64,000 nt of DNA, taken from Pseudomonas sp. R-28-1W-6. Lineage in GTDB: Bacteria > Pseudomonadota > Gammaproteobacteria > Pseudomonadales > Pseudomonadaceae. The notes below the pieces were generated by a model. The model searched no databases. It was not told where the DNA came from and was given only the letters and a program-made list of their open reading frames with translations. A program made the translations under genes and the position numbers. The DNA lies in the NCBI RefSeq assembly GCF_009799925.1, contig NZ_WELK01000016.1, forward strand, positions 1 to 64,000, written 5' to 3'. Positions 17,361 to 29,304 of this stretch are shown piece after piece; position 1 is the first letter of the stretch, and each line of letters opens with the position of its first letter.

Positions 17361-17430
17361 GTTGATTCCTGTTGATCAAGGGCAGGGAATCTGCCCAAAC
17401 CACACTCCAGACAATGTGGGTTCGTGATGT

Positions 17431-17473
17431 AAAAAGAGGCCTGCAGGACGTTGACTGGTCTCCTGCACGCCTC
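17431..17473 (-). terminator. terminator/attenuator between cmk and rpsA
   Basis: On the minus strand GAGGC-G-TGCAGGA (17461-17473) pairs with TCCTGCA-G-GCCTC (17436-17448), followed by TTTTT (17431-17435). It lies about 30 bp after cmk and 70 bp before rpsA. Confidence 0.75.
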
Positions 17474-17502
17474 CTTGTCGACCGCGTGAGTGCGGTCTTT
17501 TA

Positions 17503-18192
17503 CTACCCGGCGAGATCGCGATTGGCGACCTCGCTGAGAATTCTTTCCAGTACCTGCTCGATGGACAGCTCAGTGGAATCCAGCTGAATGGCATCGACTG
17601 CCGGCTTCAGTGGCGCCACTGCGCGCTGCATGTCACGCTCATCACGTGCACGAATCTCGTCTAGCAGACTCGGCAGGCTAACACCTTCCACTTTGCCTTT
17701 CAACTGCAGATAGCGCCGACGGGCGCGCTCCTCGGCACTGGCGGTGAGGAAGATCTTCAGCGGCGCCTCGGGAAACACCACCGTGCCCATGTCACGACCG
17801 TCCGCCACCAGGCCCGGCGCCTCGCGGAAGGCGCGCTGGCGCTGCAGCAGCGCATCGCGCACCGCCGGCAAGGCGGCGACCTGGGAAGCGCCGGCGCCGA
17901 CCTGCTCGTTGCGGATGTCGTCGGTCACTTCCTCGCCTTCGAGGATGATGCGCTGGCCGTGACCGCCGCTGGCGGCGATGAACTGCACGTCCAGGTGAGC
18001 CGCCAGGGTCTTCAGCGCCTCTTCATTGGTCAGGTCGATGCCATGATTGCGCGCGGCGAAGGCCAGCAGGCGGTACAGCGCGCCGGAGTCCAGCAGGTTC
18101 CAGCCCAGCTGGCGCGCCAGCAGGCCGGCCACCGTGCCTTTGCCCGAGCCGCTCGGCCCGTCGATGGTGATCACCGTCGCCAAGCCAGTCAT
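17503..18192 (-). CDS. cmk: cytidylate kinase
   Basis: Phosphorylates CMP/dCMP with ATP. It has 229 residues, the normal length. The P-loop GPSGSGKGT is at about 12-20, and the NMP-binding and LID regions follow (VADGRDMGTVVFPEAPLKIFLTA; ERARRRYLQLKGKVEGVS). The ATG overlaps the stop of the tyrA-aroA fusion by 4 bp, which implies translational coupling. Confidence 0.96.
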   Translation of the reverse strand: MTGLATVITIDGPSGSGKGTVAGLLARQLGWNLLDSGALYRLLAFAARNHGIDLTNEEALKTLAAHLDVQFIAASGGHGQRIILEGEEVTDDIRNEQVGAGASQVAALPAVRDALLQRQRAFREAPGLVADGRDMGTVVFPEAPLKIFLTASAEERARRRYLQLKGKVEGVSLPSLLDEIRARDERDMQRAVAPLKPAVDAIQLDSTELSIEQVLERILSEVANRDLAG

Positions 18193-20420
18193 GCCTTGCC
18201 CTCTTCCGCCACGCGGATACCGGCCTGAGCGGCCAGACCGAGGAAATTGGGGAACGAGGTGGCCACGTTGGCGCAGTCATGGATGCGGATCGGCGCGGTG
18301 GCGCGCAGCGAGGCCACGCTGAAGGACATGGCGATGCGGTGGTCGCCGTGGCTCCATACCTCGCCGCCACCAATCGGACCGCCGTCGATGATGATGCCGT
18401 CCGGGGTCGGCTCGGCCTTCACGCCCAGGGCGAGCAGGCCGTCGGCCATCACCTGGATGCGATCGGATTCCTTGACCCGCAGCTCCTCGGCGCCGCGCAG
18501 CACGGTGCGCCCTTCGGCGCAGGCGGCGGCGATGAACAGCACTGGGAATTCGTCGATGGCCAGCGGCACCAGGTCTTCGGGAATGTCGATGCCTTTCAGC
18601 TTGGCGGCGCGCACGCGCAGATCCGCCACCGGTTCGCCACCCACCTCGCGCTGGTTTTCCAGGGAGATATCGGCGCCCATCAGCTTGAGGATATCGATCA
18701 CCCCGGTACGGGTCGGGTTGATGCCGACGTGCTCCAGCACCAGCTCGGAACCCTCGGCGATGCTCGCCGCCACCAGGAAGAAGGCCGCCGAAGAGATGTC
18801 CGCCGGGACTTCGATGTGGGTGGCGCTGAGCTTGTGCCCGGACTCGACGCGAGCCACGCTGCCGTCCACCGCCACCGGGTAGCCGAAGCCACGCAGCATG
18901 CGCTCGGTATGGTCGCGGGTCGGCGCCGGCTCGGTCACCGCGGTTTCACCGGCGGCATACAGCCCGGCCAGGAGCAGGCAGGACTTGACCTGGGCGCTGG
19001 CCATCGGCATTTCGTAATGCATGCCGGTCAGGCGTTGACCACCCTTGATGGTCAGCGGCGGACGCCCTTCCGGGCCGGTCTCGATGATCGCGCCCATCTC
19101 GCGCAGCGGCTTGGCCACGCGATTCATCGGGCGTTTGGACAGCGAGGCATCACCGGTCAGGGTGGTGTCGAACGGCTGCCCGGCAAGCAGGCCGGACAGC
19201 AGGCGCATGGACGTCCCCGAGTTGCCCACATAGAGCGGGCCGGGCGGCGGCTTGAGGCCATTGAGGCCGACCCCGTGAATGGTCACCCGGCCATGGTGCG
19301 GCCCCTCGATGACCACGCCCATGTCGCGGAACGCCTGCAGGGTGGCCAGTGCATCCTCGCCTTCGAGGAAGCCCTCCACCTCGGTGGTGCCCTCAGCCAG
19401 CGAGCCGAGCATGATCGAGCGGTGGGAAATCGACTTGTCGCCCGGCACGCGGATGCGGCCGGACAGGGAGCCACCAGGATTGGCGAGGAAAATCAGGTCG
19501 TTCGAATGCATGGCGTCCACATAGGCCCGACGGGCCAGGATTTTACTGAAATGCTCGCGGGCAACCCGGGCGCGGGTGAACACGCCCAACAGTTGATGCC
19601 CGTCCCCTGCGTCAACCGCGTCGCGCAGGGCGTCGAGATCGTCGCGAAATGCATCAAGGGTGCGCAGCACCGCCTCGCGATTGGCGAGGAAGATGTCGTG
19701 CCACATCACCGGATCGCTGCCGGCAATCCGCGTGAAGTCGCGGAAACCGCCGGCGGCGTAACGGAAAATTTCCAGGTTCTCGCTGCGCTTGGCCAGCGAG
19801 TCGACCAGGGTAAAGGCCAGCAGATGCGGCAAATGGCTGGTGGCGGCCAGCACCTGGTCGTGGTGCTCGACCTGCATGTGCTCGACATCCGCACCCAGCG
19901 CGCGCCACAGCCCGTCGATCAGCGCCAGGGCAGCCGGATCGGTCGAATCCAGCGGCGTCAGGATCACCTTGTGGCGCCGGAACAGGCCGGCATTGGCCGC
20001 CTCCACCCCGCTCTGCTCGGAGCCGGCGATCGGATGGCCCGGCACGAAGCGCGGGTTGTCGCCCGCAAAGGCCAGGCGCGCCGCGCGCACCACGTTGCCT
20101 TTGGCGCTGCCGACATCGGTGAGCAGCGCATCACCCAGATCGAACCTGGCCAGCTGCGCCAGCAGCTTCTCCATGGCCAGGATAGGCACCGCCAGCTGGA
20201 TCACCGCCGCCCCCTGACAGGCGGCCGCCAGATCGGTTTCGCAGCGATCGACCACCCCCAGCTCCACGGCCAAGCGCCGCGACTCGGCATCCAGGTCGAC
20301 GCCGACCACCTCGCCGAACAGCCCCTTCTCGCGCATGCCCTTGGCAAACGAGCCACCGATCAGGCCCAGACCGACCACCACCAGGCGGCCGAGCTTGGCA
20401 GGCACGGATGGCGCAGACAT
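18189..20420 (-). CDS. bifunctional prephenate/cyclohexadienyl dehydrogenase and EPSP synthase (TyrA-AroA fusion)
   Basis: One 743-residue polypeptide with two enzymes. Residues about 1-300 are TyrA-like: Rossmann motif VVVGLGLIGGSFAKGM, then DVGSAKGNVVRAAR and the helical dimer domain. Residues about 310-743 are AroA: SLSGRIRVPGDKSISHRSIML, GNSGTSMRLLSGLL and the late DHRIAMSFSVASL. The product therefore serves both the shikimate trunk and the tyrosine branch. The fusion is usual in Pseudomonas. The ATG at 20420 follows the hisC stop by 4 bp. An upstream in-frame start at 20459 would lie inside hisC. Confidence 0.94.
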   Translation of the reverse strand: MSAPSVPAKLGRLVVVGLGLIGGSFAKGMREKGLFGEVVGVDLDAESRRLAVELGVVDRCETDLAAACQGAAVIQLAVPILAMEKLLAQLARFDLGDALLTDVGSAKGNVVRAARLAFAGDNPRFVPGHPIAGSEQSGVEAANAGLFRRHKVILTPLDSTDPAALALIDGLWRALGADVEHMQVEHHDQVLAATSHLPHLLAFTLVDSLAKRSENLEIFRYAAGGFRDFTRIAGSDPVMWHDIFLANREAVLRTLDAFRDDLDALRDAVDAGDGHQLLGVFTRARVAREHFSKILARRAYVDAMHSNDLIFLANPGGSLSGRIRVPGDKSISHRSIMLGSLAEGTTEVEGFLEGEDALATLQAFRDMGVVIEGPHHGRVTIHGVGLNGLKPPPGPLYVGNSGTSMRLLSGLLAGQPFDTTLTGDASLSKRPMNRVAKPLREMGAIIETGPEGRPPLTIKGGQRLTGMHYEMPMASAQVKSCLLLAGLYAAGETAVTEPAPTRDHTERMLRGFGYPVAVDGSVARVESGHKLSATHIEVPADISSAAFFLVAASIAEGSELVLEHVGINPTRTGVIDILKLMGADISLENQREVGGEPVADLRVRAAKLKGIDIPEDLVPLAIDEFPVLFIAAACAEGRTVLRGAEELRVKESDRIQVMADGLLALGVKAEPTPDGIIIDGGPIGGGEVWSHGDHRIAMSFSVASLRATAPIRIHDCANVATSFPNFLGLAAQAGIRVAEEGKA

Positions 20421-20424
20421 GACC

Positions 20425-21537
20425 TCAGCCACGCGCAAGCACCTGCCCCAGCACGTCAAGGAAGCGGGCGTTTTCCGCCTGGGTGCCGATGGACACGCGC
20501 AGGAAGGTCGGCATGCCGTAACCGGCCACCGGACGCACTATCACCCCGGCCTGCAGCAGCGCCTGATTGATCGGCGCCGCATCGCGGGCGAAATCCACCG
20601 CGATGAAATTGCCCTTGGAGGCGATCCAGCTCAGCCCCAGCGCGGCCAGGCCGGCCTCCAACTGGGCCATGCCGGCATCGTTGCACTGCCGGCTTGCCGC
20701 CAGGTAGTCGGCATCCTCCAGCGCGGCACAGGCGGCGCTCAGGGCCAGGCTGTTGACGTTGAACGGCTGGCGCACGCGGTTGAGCACATCGGCCACCTGC
20801 GGCGAGGACAGCGCATAGCCGACCCGCAGCGAGGCCAGGCCATAGGCCTTGGAGAAGGTGCGCGATACCAGCAGATTGGGGTAGCGCGCCAGGTAGTCGA
20901 GGCCATCGGGCAGCTCGTCGCCCTCGGCGTATTCGATATAGGCCTCGTCCAGCACCACCAGCACGTCCTGCGGCACGCGGGCGAGGAAGCGCTCCAGCGC
21001 GTCCGGGCCGAACCAGGTGCCGGTCGGGTTGTTCGGGTTGGCGATGAACACCACGCGGGTATCGGCATCGATGGCGGCCAGCATGGCCTCCAGGTCGTGG
21101 CCATGGTCCCTGGCCGGCACCACCTTGCCCTGGGCGCCGACCGCCTGGGTGGCGATCGGGTAGACGGCGAAGGCGTACTGACTGAACACCGCGTTCAGCC
21201 CTGGCGCCAGCCAGGCACGGGCGACCAGGTCGAGGATGTCGTTGGAGCCGTTGCCCAGGGTCACCTGGTTCAGCTGCACGCCACAGCGCGCGGCCAGCCT
21301 CGACTTGAGTTCGAAGCCGTTGCCGTCCGGGTAGCGGGTCAGTTCGGCCAGCTCGGCGCGGATGGCTTGCAGCGCCTTCGGCGAGGGGCCCAGCGGGTTC
21401 TCGTTGCTGGCCAGCTTGACGATGCCGGCCGGGTCGAGATTCAGCTCGCGGGCCAGCTCGTCGACCGGCTTGCCCGGCACGTAGGGCGAGAGTTTCTGCA
21501 CGCCCGGCACGGCACGGGCGAGGAAATCGCAACTCAT
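20425..21537 (-). CDS. hisC: histidinol-phosphate aminotransferase
   Basis: PLP enzyme of histidine synthesis, 370 residues. The catalytic lysine lies in SRTFSKAYGLASLRVGY, and other PLP contacts are LGNGSNDILDL, NPNNPTGTW and DEAYIEYA. This copy lies in the aromatic operon between pheA and tyrA-aroA, so it is the HisC2 type, which can also act as an aromatic aminotransferase (family knowledge). It is 9 bp from pheA. Confidence 0.95.
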   Translation of the reverse strand: MSCDFLARAVPGVQKLSPYVPGKPVDELARELNLDPAGIVKLASNENPLGPSPKALQAIRAELAELTRYPDGNGFELKSRLAARCGVQLNQVTLGNGSNDILDLVARAWLAPGLNAVFSQYAFAVYPIATQAVGAQGKVVPARDHGHDLEAMLAAIDADTRVVFIANPNNPTGTWFGPDALERFLARVPQDVLVVLDEAYIEYAEGDELPDGLDYLARYPNLLVSRTFSKAYGLASLRVGYALSSPQVADVLNRVRQPFNVNSLALSAACAALEDADYLAASRQCNDAGMAQLEAGLAALGLSWIASKGNFIAVDFARDAAPINQALLQAGVIVRPVAGYGMPTFLRVSIGTQAENARFLDVLGQVLARG

Positions 21538-21546
21538 GTGGGCTCC

Positions 21547-22644
21547 TTAGAGGACCGCTTTCGGGTAGGAACCCAGCACCTTGAGGGCCACGGCTTCCTG
21601 ATTGATCTTTTCCAGCACGTCCTTGATCAGCGGGTCGCGGTGGTGACCGACGAAGTCGATGAAGAACACGTAGGTCCACTTGCCGCTGCGCGACGGACGG
21701 GTCTCGATGCGGGTCAGGTCGATGCCGTTGACGTGGAACGGCACCAGCAGTTCGTGCAGCGCGCCCGGCTTGTTGCTCATCGACACGATGATCGAGGTCT
21801 TGTCGTCGCCGGTCGGCGGCACTTCCTGATTACCGATGATGAGGAAGCGCGTGGAGTTGTCCGGACGATCCTCGATCTTCTCGAACAGTTTGCTCAGGCC
21901 ATAGAGGTTCGCCGCCATATCACCGGCGATGGCCGCCGAGTTCCACTCGCTCTTCACCCGCTTGGCCGCTTCGGCGTTGCTCGAAACCGCCACGCGCTCG
22001 ACGTTCGGGTAGTGCGCGTCCAGCCACTTGCGGCACTGAGCCAGGGACTGGGCATGGGAATAGATGCGGGTGATCTTGTCGGTCTTGGTGGTGTCGCCGA
22101 CCAGCAGGTGATGGTGGATGCGCAGCTCCACCTCGCCGCAGATGACCATGTCGTGCTCGAGGAAGCTGTCGAGGGTATGGTTGACCGCCCCCTCGGTGGA
22201 GTTCTCCACCGGCACCACGCCGAAGTTGACCGCACCGGCGGCCACCTCGCGGAATACTTCGTCGATCGCCGCCATCGGCTGGCTGATCACCGCGTGACCG
22301 AAGTGCTTGAGCGCCGCGGCCTGGGAGAAGGTGCCTTCCGGGCCGAGGTAGGCGATCTTCAGCGGCTGCTCGAGGGCCAGGCAGGAGGACATGATCTCGC
22401 GGAACAGCCGCGCCACTTCCTCGTTGTCCAGCGGCCCCTTGTTCAGCTCCATGATGTGCTTGAGCACCCAGGCCTCGCGCTCGGGGCGATAGAACACCGG
22501 CTTCTCGCCAGCCGGCAGCGAGAGCATCTTCACCCGCGCCACTTCCTGGGCGCAGCGCGCGCGATCGCTGATCAGCTCGAGGATCTTCTCGTCCAGGCTG
22601 TCGATGCGAACGCGCAGCGCCTTGAGCTGATCGACGTCGCTCAT
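21547..22644 (-). CDS. pheA: P-protein: chorismate mutase/prephenate dehydratase
   Basis: Makes phenylpyruvate from chorismate in two steps. The 365 residues comprise a chorismate mutase domain (about 1-90, LKALRVRIDSLDEKILELISDR), a prephenate dehydratase domain (about 95-275, IAYLGPEGTFSQAAALKHFG) and a C-terminal ACT domain. The ACT domain holds GALHELL and ETRPS, the phenylalanine-binding motifs, so feedback inhibition is expected. Its start overlaps the serC stop by one base. Confidence 0.97.
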   Translation of the reverse strand: MSDVDQLKALRVRIDSLDEKILELISDRARCAQEVARVKMLSLPAGEKPVFYRPEREAWVLKHIMELNKGPLDNEEVARLFREIMSSCLALEQPLKIAYLGPEGTFSQAAALKHFGHAVISQPMAAIDEVFREVAAGAVNFGVVPVENSTEGAVNHTLDSFLEHDMVICGEVELRIHHHLLVGDTTKTDKITRIYSHAQSLAQCRKWLDAHYPNVERVAVSSNAEAAKRVKSEWNSAAIAGDMAANLYGLSKLFEKIEDRPDNSTRFLIIGNQEVPPTGDDKTSIIVSMSNKPGALHELLVPFHVNGIDLTRIETRPSRSGKWTYVFFIDFVGHHRDPLIKDVLEKINQEAVALKVLGSYPKAVL

Positions 22645-23729
22645 CAGGCGTGCTCCTTCTCGAACTCCGCCATGTAGGCCACCAGGGCTTCCACCGCATC
22701 CAGGCCGGTGGCGTTGTAGAGGGAGGCACGCATGCCGCCCACCGAACGGTGGCCCTTGAGATTGAGCAGGTCGCGCGCCTCGGCACCGGCCAGGAAGGCC
22801 TTGTCCAGCTTCTCGTCGGCCAGGCGGAACGGCACGTTCATCCAGGAACGGGCGTTCCTGGCGATCGGGTTGCTGTAGAAGTCGCTGGCGTCGATGGCCT
22901 TGTACAGCAGGTCCTTCTTAGCCTTGTTGCGCTGCTCCATGGCGGCCACGCCGCCCTGCTCCTTGAGCCACTCGAAGACCAGGCCGGAGAGGTACCAGGA
23001 ATAGGTCGCCGGGGTGTTGTACATCGAGCCGTTGTCGGCCGCGACCTTGTAGTTGAGCATGGTCGGGCAGATGCTGCGGGCACGACCCAGCAGGTCCTCA
23101 CGGACGATGGTCACCACCAGGCCGCTGGGGCCGATGTTCTTCTGCGCGCCGGCGTAGATCAGGCCGAACCTGGACACGTCGATCTCGCGGGAGAGGATGT
23201 CCGAGGACATGTCCACCACCAGCGGGGTGTCGCCCACTTCCGGGACCCAGTCGAACTGCAGGCCACCGATGGTCTCGTTGCTGGCGTAGTGCAGGTAGGC
23301 GGCATCCTTCGACAGCTGCCACTCGTTCTGCCCCGGGATGGCGAAGTAGTCGTAGGCCTTGGCGCTGGCGGCGACGTTGACGTTGCCGTAGCGACTGGCT
23401 TCCTCGATGCTCTTCTTCGACCAGATGCCGGTGTCGATGTAGTCGGCGACGCCGTCTTCCGGCAGCAGGTTGAGGGCGATCTCGGCGAACTGCTGGCTGG
23501 CGCCACCCTGGAGGAACAACACCTTGTAGTCGTTCGGGATGCTCAGCAGGTCGCGCAGGTCCTGCTCGGCCTTCTCGGCGATAGCCACGTACTCGTCGCT
23601 GCGGTGGCTCATTTCCATCACGGAAAGGCCCTTGCCCTGCCAGTCGAGCATCTCGGCCTGGGCGCGTTCGAGTACCGCGGTGGGGAGCGCCGCCGGACCG
23701 GCGCAGAAGTTATGGGCTCGCTTGCTCAC
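22644..23729 (-). CDS. serC: phosphoserine aminotransferase
   Basis: PLP enzyme of serine and pyridoxine synthesis, 361 residues. The N-terminus SKRAHNFCAGPAALP is the family signature, and the PLP lysine lies in YAGAQKNIGPSG. I choose the GTG at 23729 because it begins exactly at the conserved N-terminus and lies 7 bp after the gyrA stop. The in-frame ATG at 23759 would extend 30 bases further upstream, into gyrA. It is translationally close to both gyrA and pheA. Confidence 0.95.
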   Translation of the reverse strand: MSKRAHNFCAGPAALPTAVLERAQAEMLDWQGKGLSVMEMSHRSDEYVAIAEKAEQDLRDLLSIPNDYKVLFLQGGASQQFAEIALNLLPEDGVADYIDTGIWSKKSIEEASRYGNVNVAASAKAYDYFAIPGQNEWQLSKDAAYLHYASNETIGGLQFDWVPEVGDTPLVVDMSSDILSREIDVSRFGLIYAGAQKNIGPSGLVVTIVREDLLGRARSICPTMLNYKVAADNGSMYNTPATYSWYLSGLVFEWLKEQGGVAAMEQRNKAKKDLLYKAIDASDFYSNPIARNARSWMNVPFRLADEKLDKAFLAGAEARDLLNLKGHRSVGGMRASLYNATGLDAVEALVAYMAEFEKEHA

Positions 23730-23736
23730 GTCAATC

Positions 23737-26538
<2,802 letters not shown>

Positions 26539-26772
26539 GAGAAGCCTGGTTCCTTTTTCTGGTGAAACCCCGTCGCACCCTTCCCGGGCGTGACCGGAGT
26601 CCGCCGTTGTCGCTCTTGCCCAGCAGCGACTCACGACAAATCAACGAGTTAAGCCAACAATTCGCGCTAATGAACGACCTTGTGCAGGGCGTCCGGAAAA
26701 CTGCCGGAGGTTACCACAATCGCCGCTGCAGACCTACCCCACCGGGCAGGCCGGCCAGCGGCTCGGCACGAC

Positions 26773-27852
26773 TCAGTGCAGGCGCTTGCGGCACATCAGT
26801 TGCGCCATTTTCGCCGCGTCCGGCCGCTCGACTATGCCTTTCTCGGTGACGATCACATCGATCAGGTCGGCCGGGGTGACATCGAACACCGGGTTGTAGG
26901 CCTCCACGTCGGCGGCAATCCGCTGCCCCCCGACATCCAGCAGCTCGCGGCCGTCGCGCTCCTCGATGGGAATGTCGTCGCCGTCTTCCAGCCCCATGTC
27001 GATGGTCGAACTGGGCGCCACCACCATGAAGCGCACGCCGTGGTGCATGGCGCAGACGGCCAGCTGGTAGGTGCCGATCTTGTTGGCCACATCGCCATTG
27101 GCGGTGATGCGGTCGGCGCCGACTATGACCCAGGTGATGCCGCGATCCTTCATCAGGTGCGCCGCCGCCGAATCCACGTTCAGGGTGACCGGTACGCCCT
27201 CGCCCGCCAGCTCCCAGGCGGTCAGGCGCGAACCCTGCAGCCAGGGCCGGGTCTCGTCGGCATACACCCGCTCGATCAGGCCATCCAGGTACGCCGCGCG
27301 AATCACCCCCAGCGCGGTGCCGAAGCCGCCGGTGGCCAGGGCCCCGGTGTTGCAGTGGGTGAGGATGTTCTGCGGGCTGCCCTGGTGCTTGCGGATGTAC
27401 TCCATGCCGTACTGGGCCATGGTCAGGTTGGCCTCGCGGTCGCTGTCATGGATGCCGATGGCCTCGGCCTCCAGCGCCGCCAGGGGCACCTCGCCCGGCT
27501 TCAGCCGCTGCAGGCGCTCGCGCATGCGCTCCAGGGCCCAGAACAGGTTGACCGCAGTCGGCCGCGACTCGGCCAGCACGGTGAAGTCGTCTTCCAGCGC
27601 CACCTGCCAGTAGGCATCGCCCTCGGCCAGGCGTTCGCGGGCGCCCAGCACCAGGCCGTAGGCCGCCGCGATGCCGATGGCCGGCGCGCCGCGCACCACC
27701 ATCTGGCGAATGGCCTCGGCCACCCCGGCCGCCGTGTCGTAAGCCAGCCAGACTTCCTCGCGCGGCAGCAGGCGCTGATCGAGCAAATGCAGCCTGCCAT
27801 CTCGCCACTCAATGGCCTTTACCTTCTCCGCCGCCAGCAATTGCTCGCGCAT
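26773..27852 (-). CDS. mtnA: S-methyl-5-thioribose-1-phosphate isomerase
   Basis: Methionine-salvage enzyme converting MTR-1-P to MTRu-1-P. It has 359 residues. Conserved features are VVRGAPAIGIAAAYG, the catalytic cysteine in THCNTGALATGG and the catalytic aspartate in VIVGADRITANGDVANKIGT. The ATG at 27852 (MREQLLAAEKVKAIEWRDG) matches the family start. It is divergent from the MTA deaminase gene at 27959, which feeds the same salvage route. Confidence 0.95.
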   Translation of the reverse strand: MREQLLAAEKVKAIEWRDGRLHLLDQRLLPREEVWLAYDTAAGVAEAIRQMVVRGAPAIGIAAAYGLVLGARERLAEGDAYWQVALEDDFTVLAESRPTAVNLFWALERMRERLQRLKPGEVPLAALEAEAIGIHDSDREANLTMAQYGMEYIRKHQGSPQNILTHCNTGALATGGFGTALGVIRAAYLDGLIERVYADETRPWLQGSRLTAWELAGEGVPVTLNVDSAAAHLMKDRGITWVIVGADRITANGDVANKIGTYQLAVCAMHHGVRFMVVAPSSTIDMGLEDGDDIPIEERDGRELLDVGGQRIAADVEAYNPVFDVTPADLIDVIVTEKGIVERPDAAKMAQLMCRKRLH

Positions 27853-27886
27853 GGCCCACCCCACTTGCCGAAACGAAAAGCCGCGG

Positions 27887-27892
27887 ATTATA
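27887..27892 (-). promoter_or_regulatory. -10 element for mtnA
   Basis: A perfect TATAAT on the minus strand, 34 bp before the mtnA ATG. The expected -35 is poor. It lies about 27 bp from the opposing -10 of the deaminase gene, so the two promoters overlap. Confidence 0.5.
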
Positions 27893-27918
27893 GCGAGCGG
27901 CCGCCGCTATGGCTCAGT

Positions 27919-27924
27919 TATACT
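27919..27924 (+). promoter_or_regulatory. -10 element for the MTA deaminase gene
   Basis: TATACT, 35 bp before the ATG at 27959. It faces away from the mtnA -10 in the 106-bp divergent region. Confidence 0.5.
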
Positions 27925-27958
27925 GCCGCCACTTTTTATTTACCTCGGATATCTCGCC

Positions 27959-29293
27959 ATGCCCGACCAGCGCGCACCGCTCGACCTGCTGCTCCTGCCC
28001 ACCTGGCTGGTGCCGGTCGAGCCTGCCGGGGTGGTGCTGCGCGAATACGGGCTGGGCATTCGCGACGGCCGCATCGCCCTGATCGCACCGCGCGCCGAGG
28101 CGCTCAAGCACCCGGCCAGGGAAGTGCGCGAGCTGCCGGACCAGCTGCTCAGCCCCGGCCTGATCAACGCCCACGGCCATGCGGCGATGACCCTGTTCCG
28201 CGGCCTGGCCGACGACCTGCCGCTGATGAGCTGGCTGCAGGACCATATCTGGCCGGCCGAAGCCAAGTGGGTCGACGAGGAGTTCGTCCGCGACGGCACC
28301 GAACTGGCCATCGCCGAGCAGCTCAAGGGCGGCATCAGCTGCTTCTCCGACATGTACTTCTTCCCGGAAGTGGCCAGCGAACTGGTGCACAAGAGCGGCA
28401 TCCGCGCGCAGATGACCATTCCCGTGCTGGACTTCCCCACCCCCGGCGCCCGCGACGCCGACGAAGCCCTGCGCAAGGGCCTCAAGCTGTTCGACGAACT
28501 CAAGCTGCACCCGCGGATCAAGATCGCCTTCGGCCCGCACGCGCCCTACTCGGTCAGCGACGACAAGCTGGAAAACGTGCGCATGCTGGCCGAGGAACTG
28601 GACGCCGGGATCCACATGCACGTGCACGAGACCGCCTTCGAGGTGCAGCAGAGCCTGGAGCTGCACGGCATGCGCCCGCTGCAGCGGCTGGCGAGCCTCG
28701 GCCTGCTCGGCCCGCGCTTCCAGGCCGTGCACATGACCCAGATCAGCGACGAGGACATCGCCCTGCTGGTAGAAAGCAACAGCAGCGTGATCCATTGCCC
28801 GGAGTCCAACCTCAAGCTGGCCAGCGGCTTCTGCCCGGTGGAGAAGCTCTGGCAGGCCGGCGTCAACGTGGCCATCGGCACCGACGGCGCGGCCAGCAAC
28901 AACGACCTGGACCTGCTCGGCGAAACCCGCACCGCCGCCCTGCTGGCCAAGGCCGTGGCCGGCAGCGCCACCGCCCTGAACGCCCACAGCGCCCTGCGCA
29001 TGGCCACCCTCAACGGCGCCCGTGCCCTCGGCCTGGACGAGCAGACCGGCTCCCTGGAGCTGGGCAAGCAGGCCGATCTGGTCGCCTTCGACCTCGCCGG
29101 TCTGGCCCAGCAGCCGGTCTACGACCCGGTCTCCCAGCTGATCTACGCCGGCGGCCGCAGCTGCGTGCGCCACCTGTGGGTCGGCGGCAAACAACTGCTC
29201 GACCAGGGTCGCCTGACGCGCCTGGACGAAGAGCGCATCATCGCCAATGCCCGCGCCTGGGGCGCGCGCATTGCCGACCAGCATTCGATTTGA
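27959..29293 (+). CDS. mtaD: 5'-methylthioadenosine/S-adenosylhomocysteine deaminase (TRZ/ATZ amidohydrolase)
   Basis: Zinc-dependent deaminase of 444 residues. Metal and catalytic motifs in order are NAHGHAAMTL, the HMHVHET strand, a conserved histidine in HMTQISDEDIALL, SNLKLASG and the aspartate in GTDGAASNNDLDLL. The P. aeruginosa orthologue in this position was shown to deaminate methylthioadenosine to methylthioinosine (from memory), linking polyamine and acyl-homoserine-lactone by-products to salvage. The divergent mtnA supports this. ubiG follows by 11 bp. Confidence 0.88.
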   Translation: MPDQRAPLDLLLLPTWLVPVEPAGVVLREYGLGIRDGRIALIAPRAEALKHPAREVRELPDQLLSPGLINAHGHAAMTLFRGLADDLPLMSWLQDHIWPAEAKWVDEEFVRDGTELAIAEQLKGGISCFSDMYFFPEVASELVHKSGIRAQMTIPVLDFPTPGARDADEALRKGLKLFDELKLHPRIKIAFGPHAPYSVSDDKLENVRMLAEELDAGIHMHVHETAFEVQQSLELHGMRPLQRLASLGLLGPRFQAVHMTQISDEDIALLVESNSSVIHCPESNLKLASGFCPVEKLWQAGVNVAIGTDGAASNNDLDLLGETRTAALLAKAVAGSATALNAHSALRMATLNGARALGLDEQTGSLELGKQADLVAFDLAGLAQQPVYDPVSQLIYAGGRSCVRHLWVGGKQLLDQGRLTRLDEERIIANARAWGARIADQHSI

Positions 29294-29304
29294 AGGAAAG
29301 CCCC

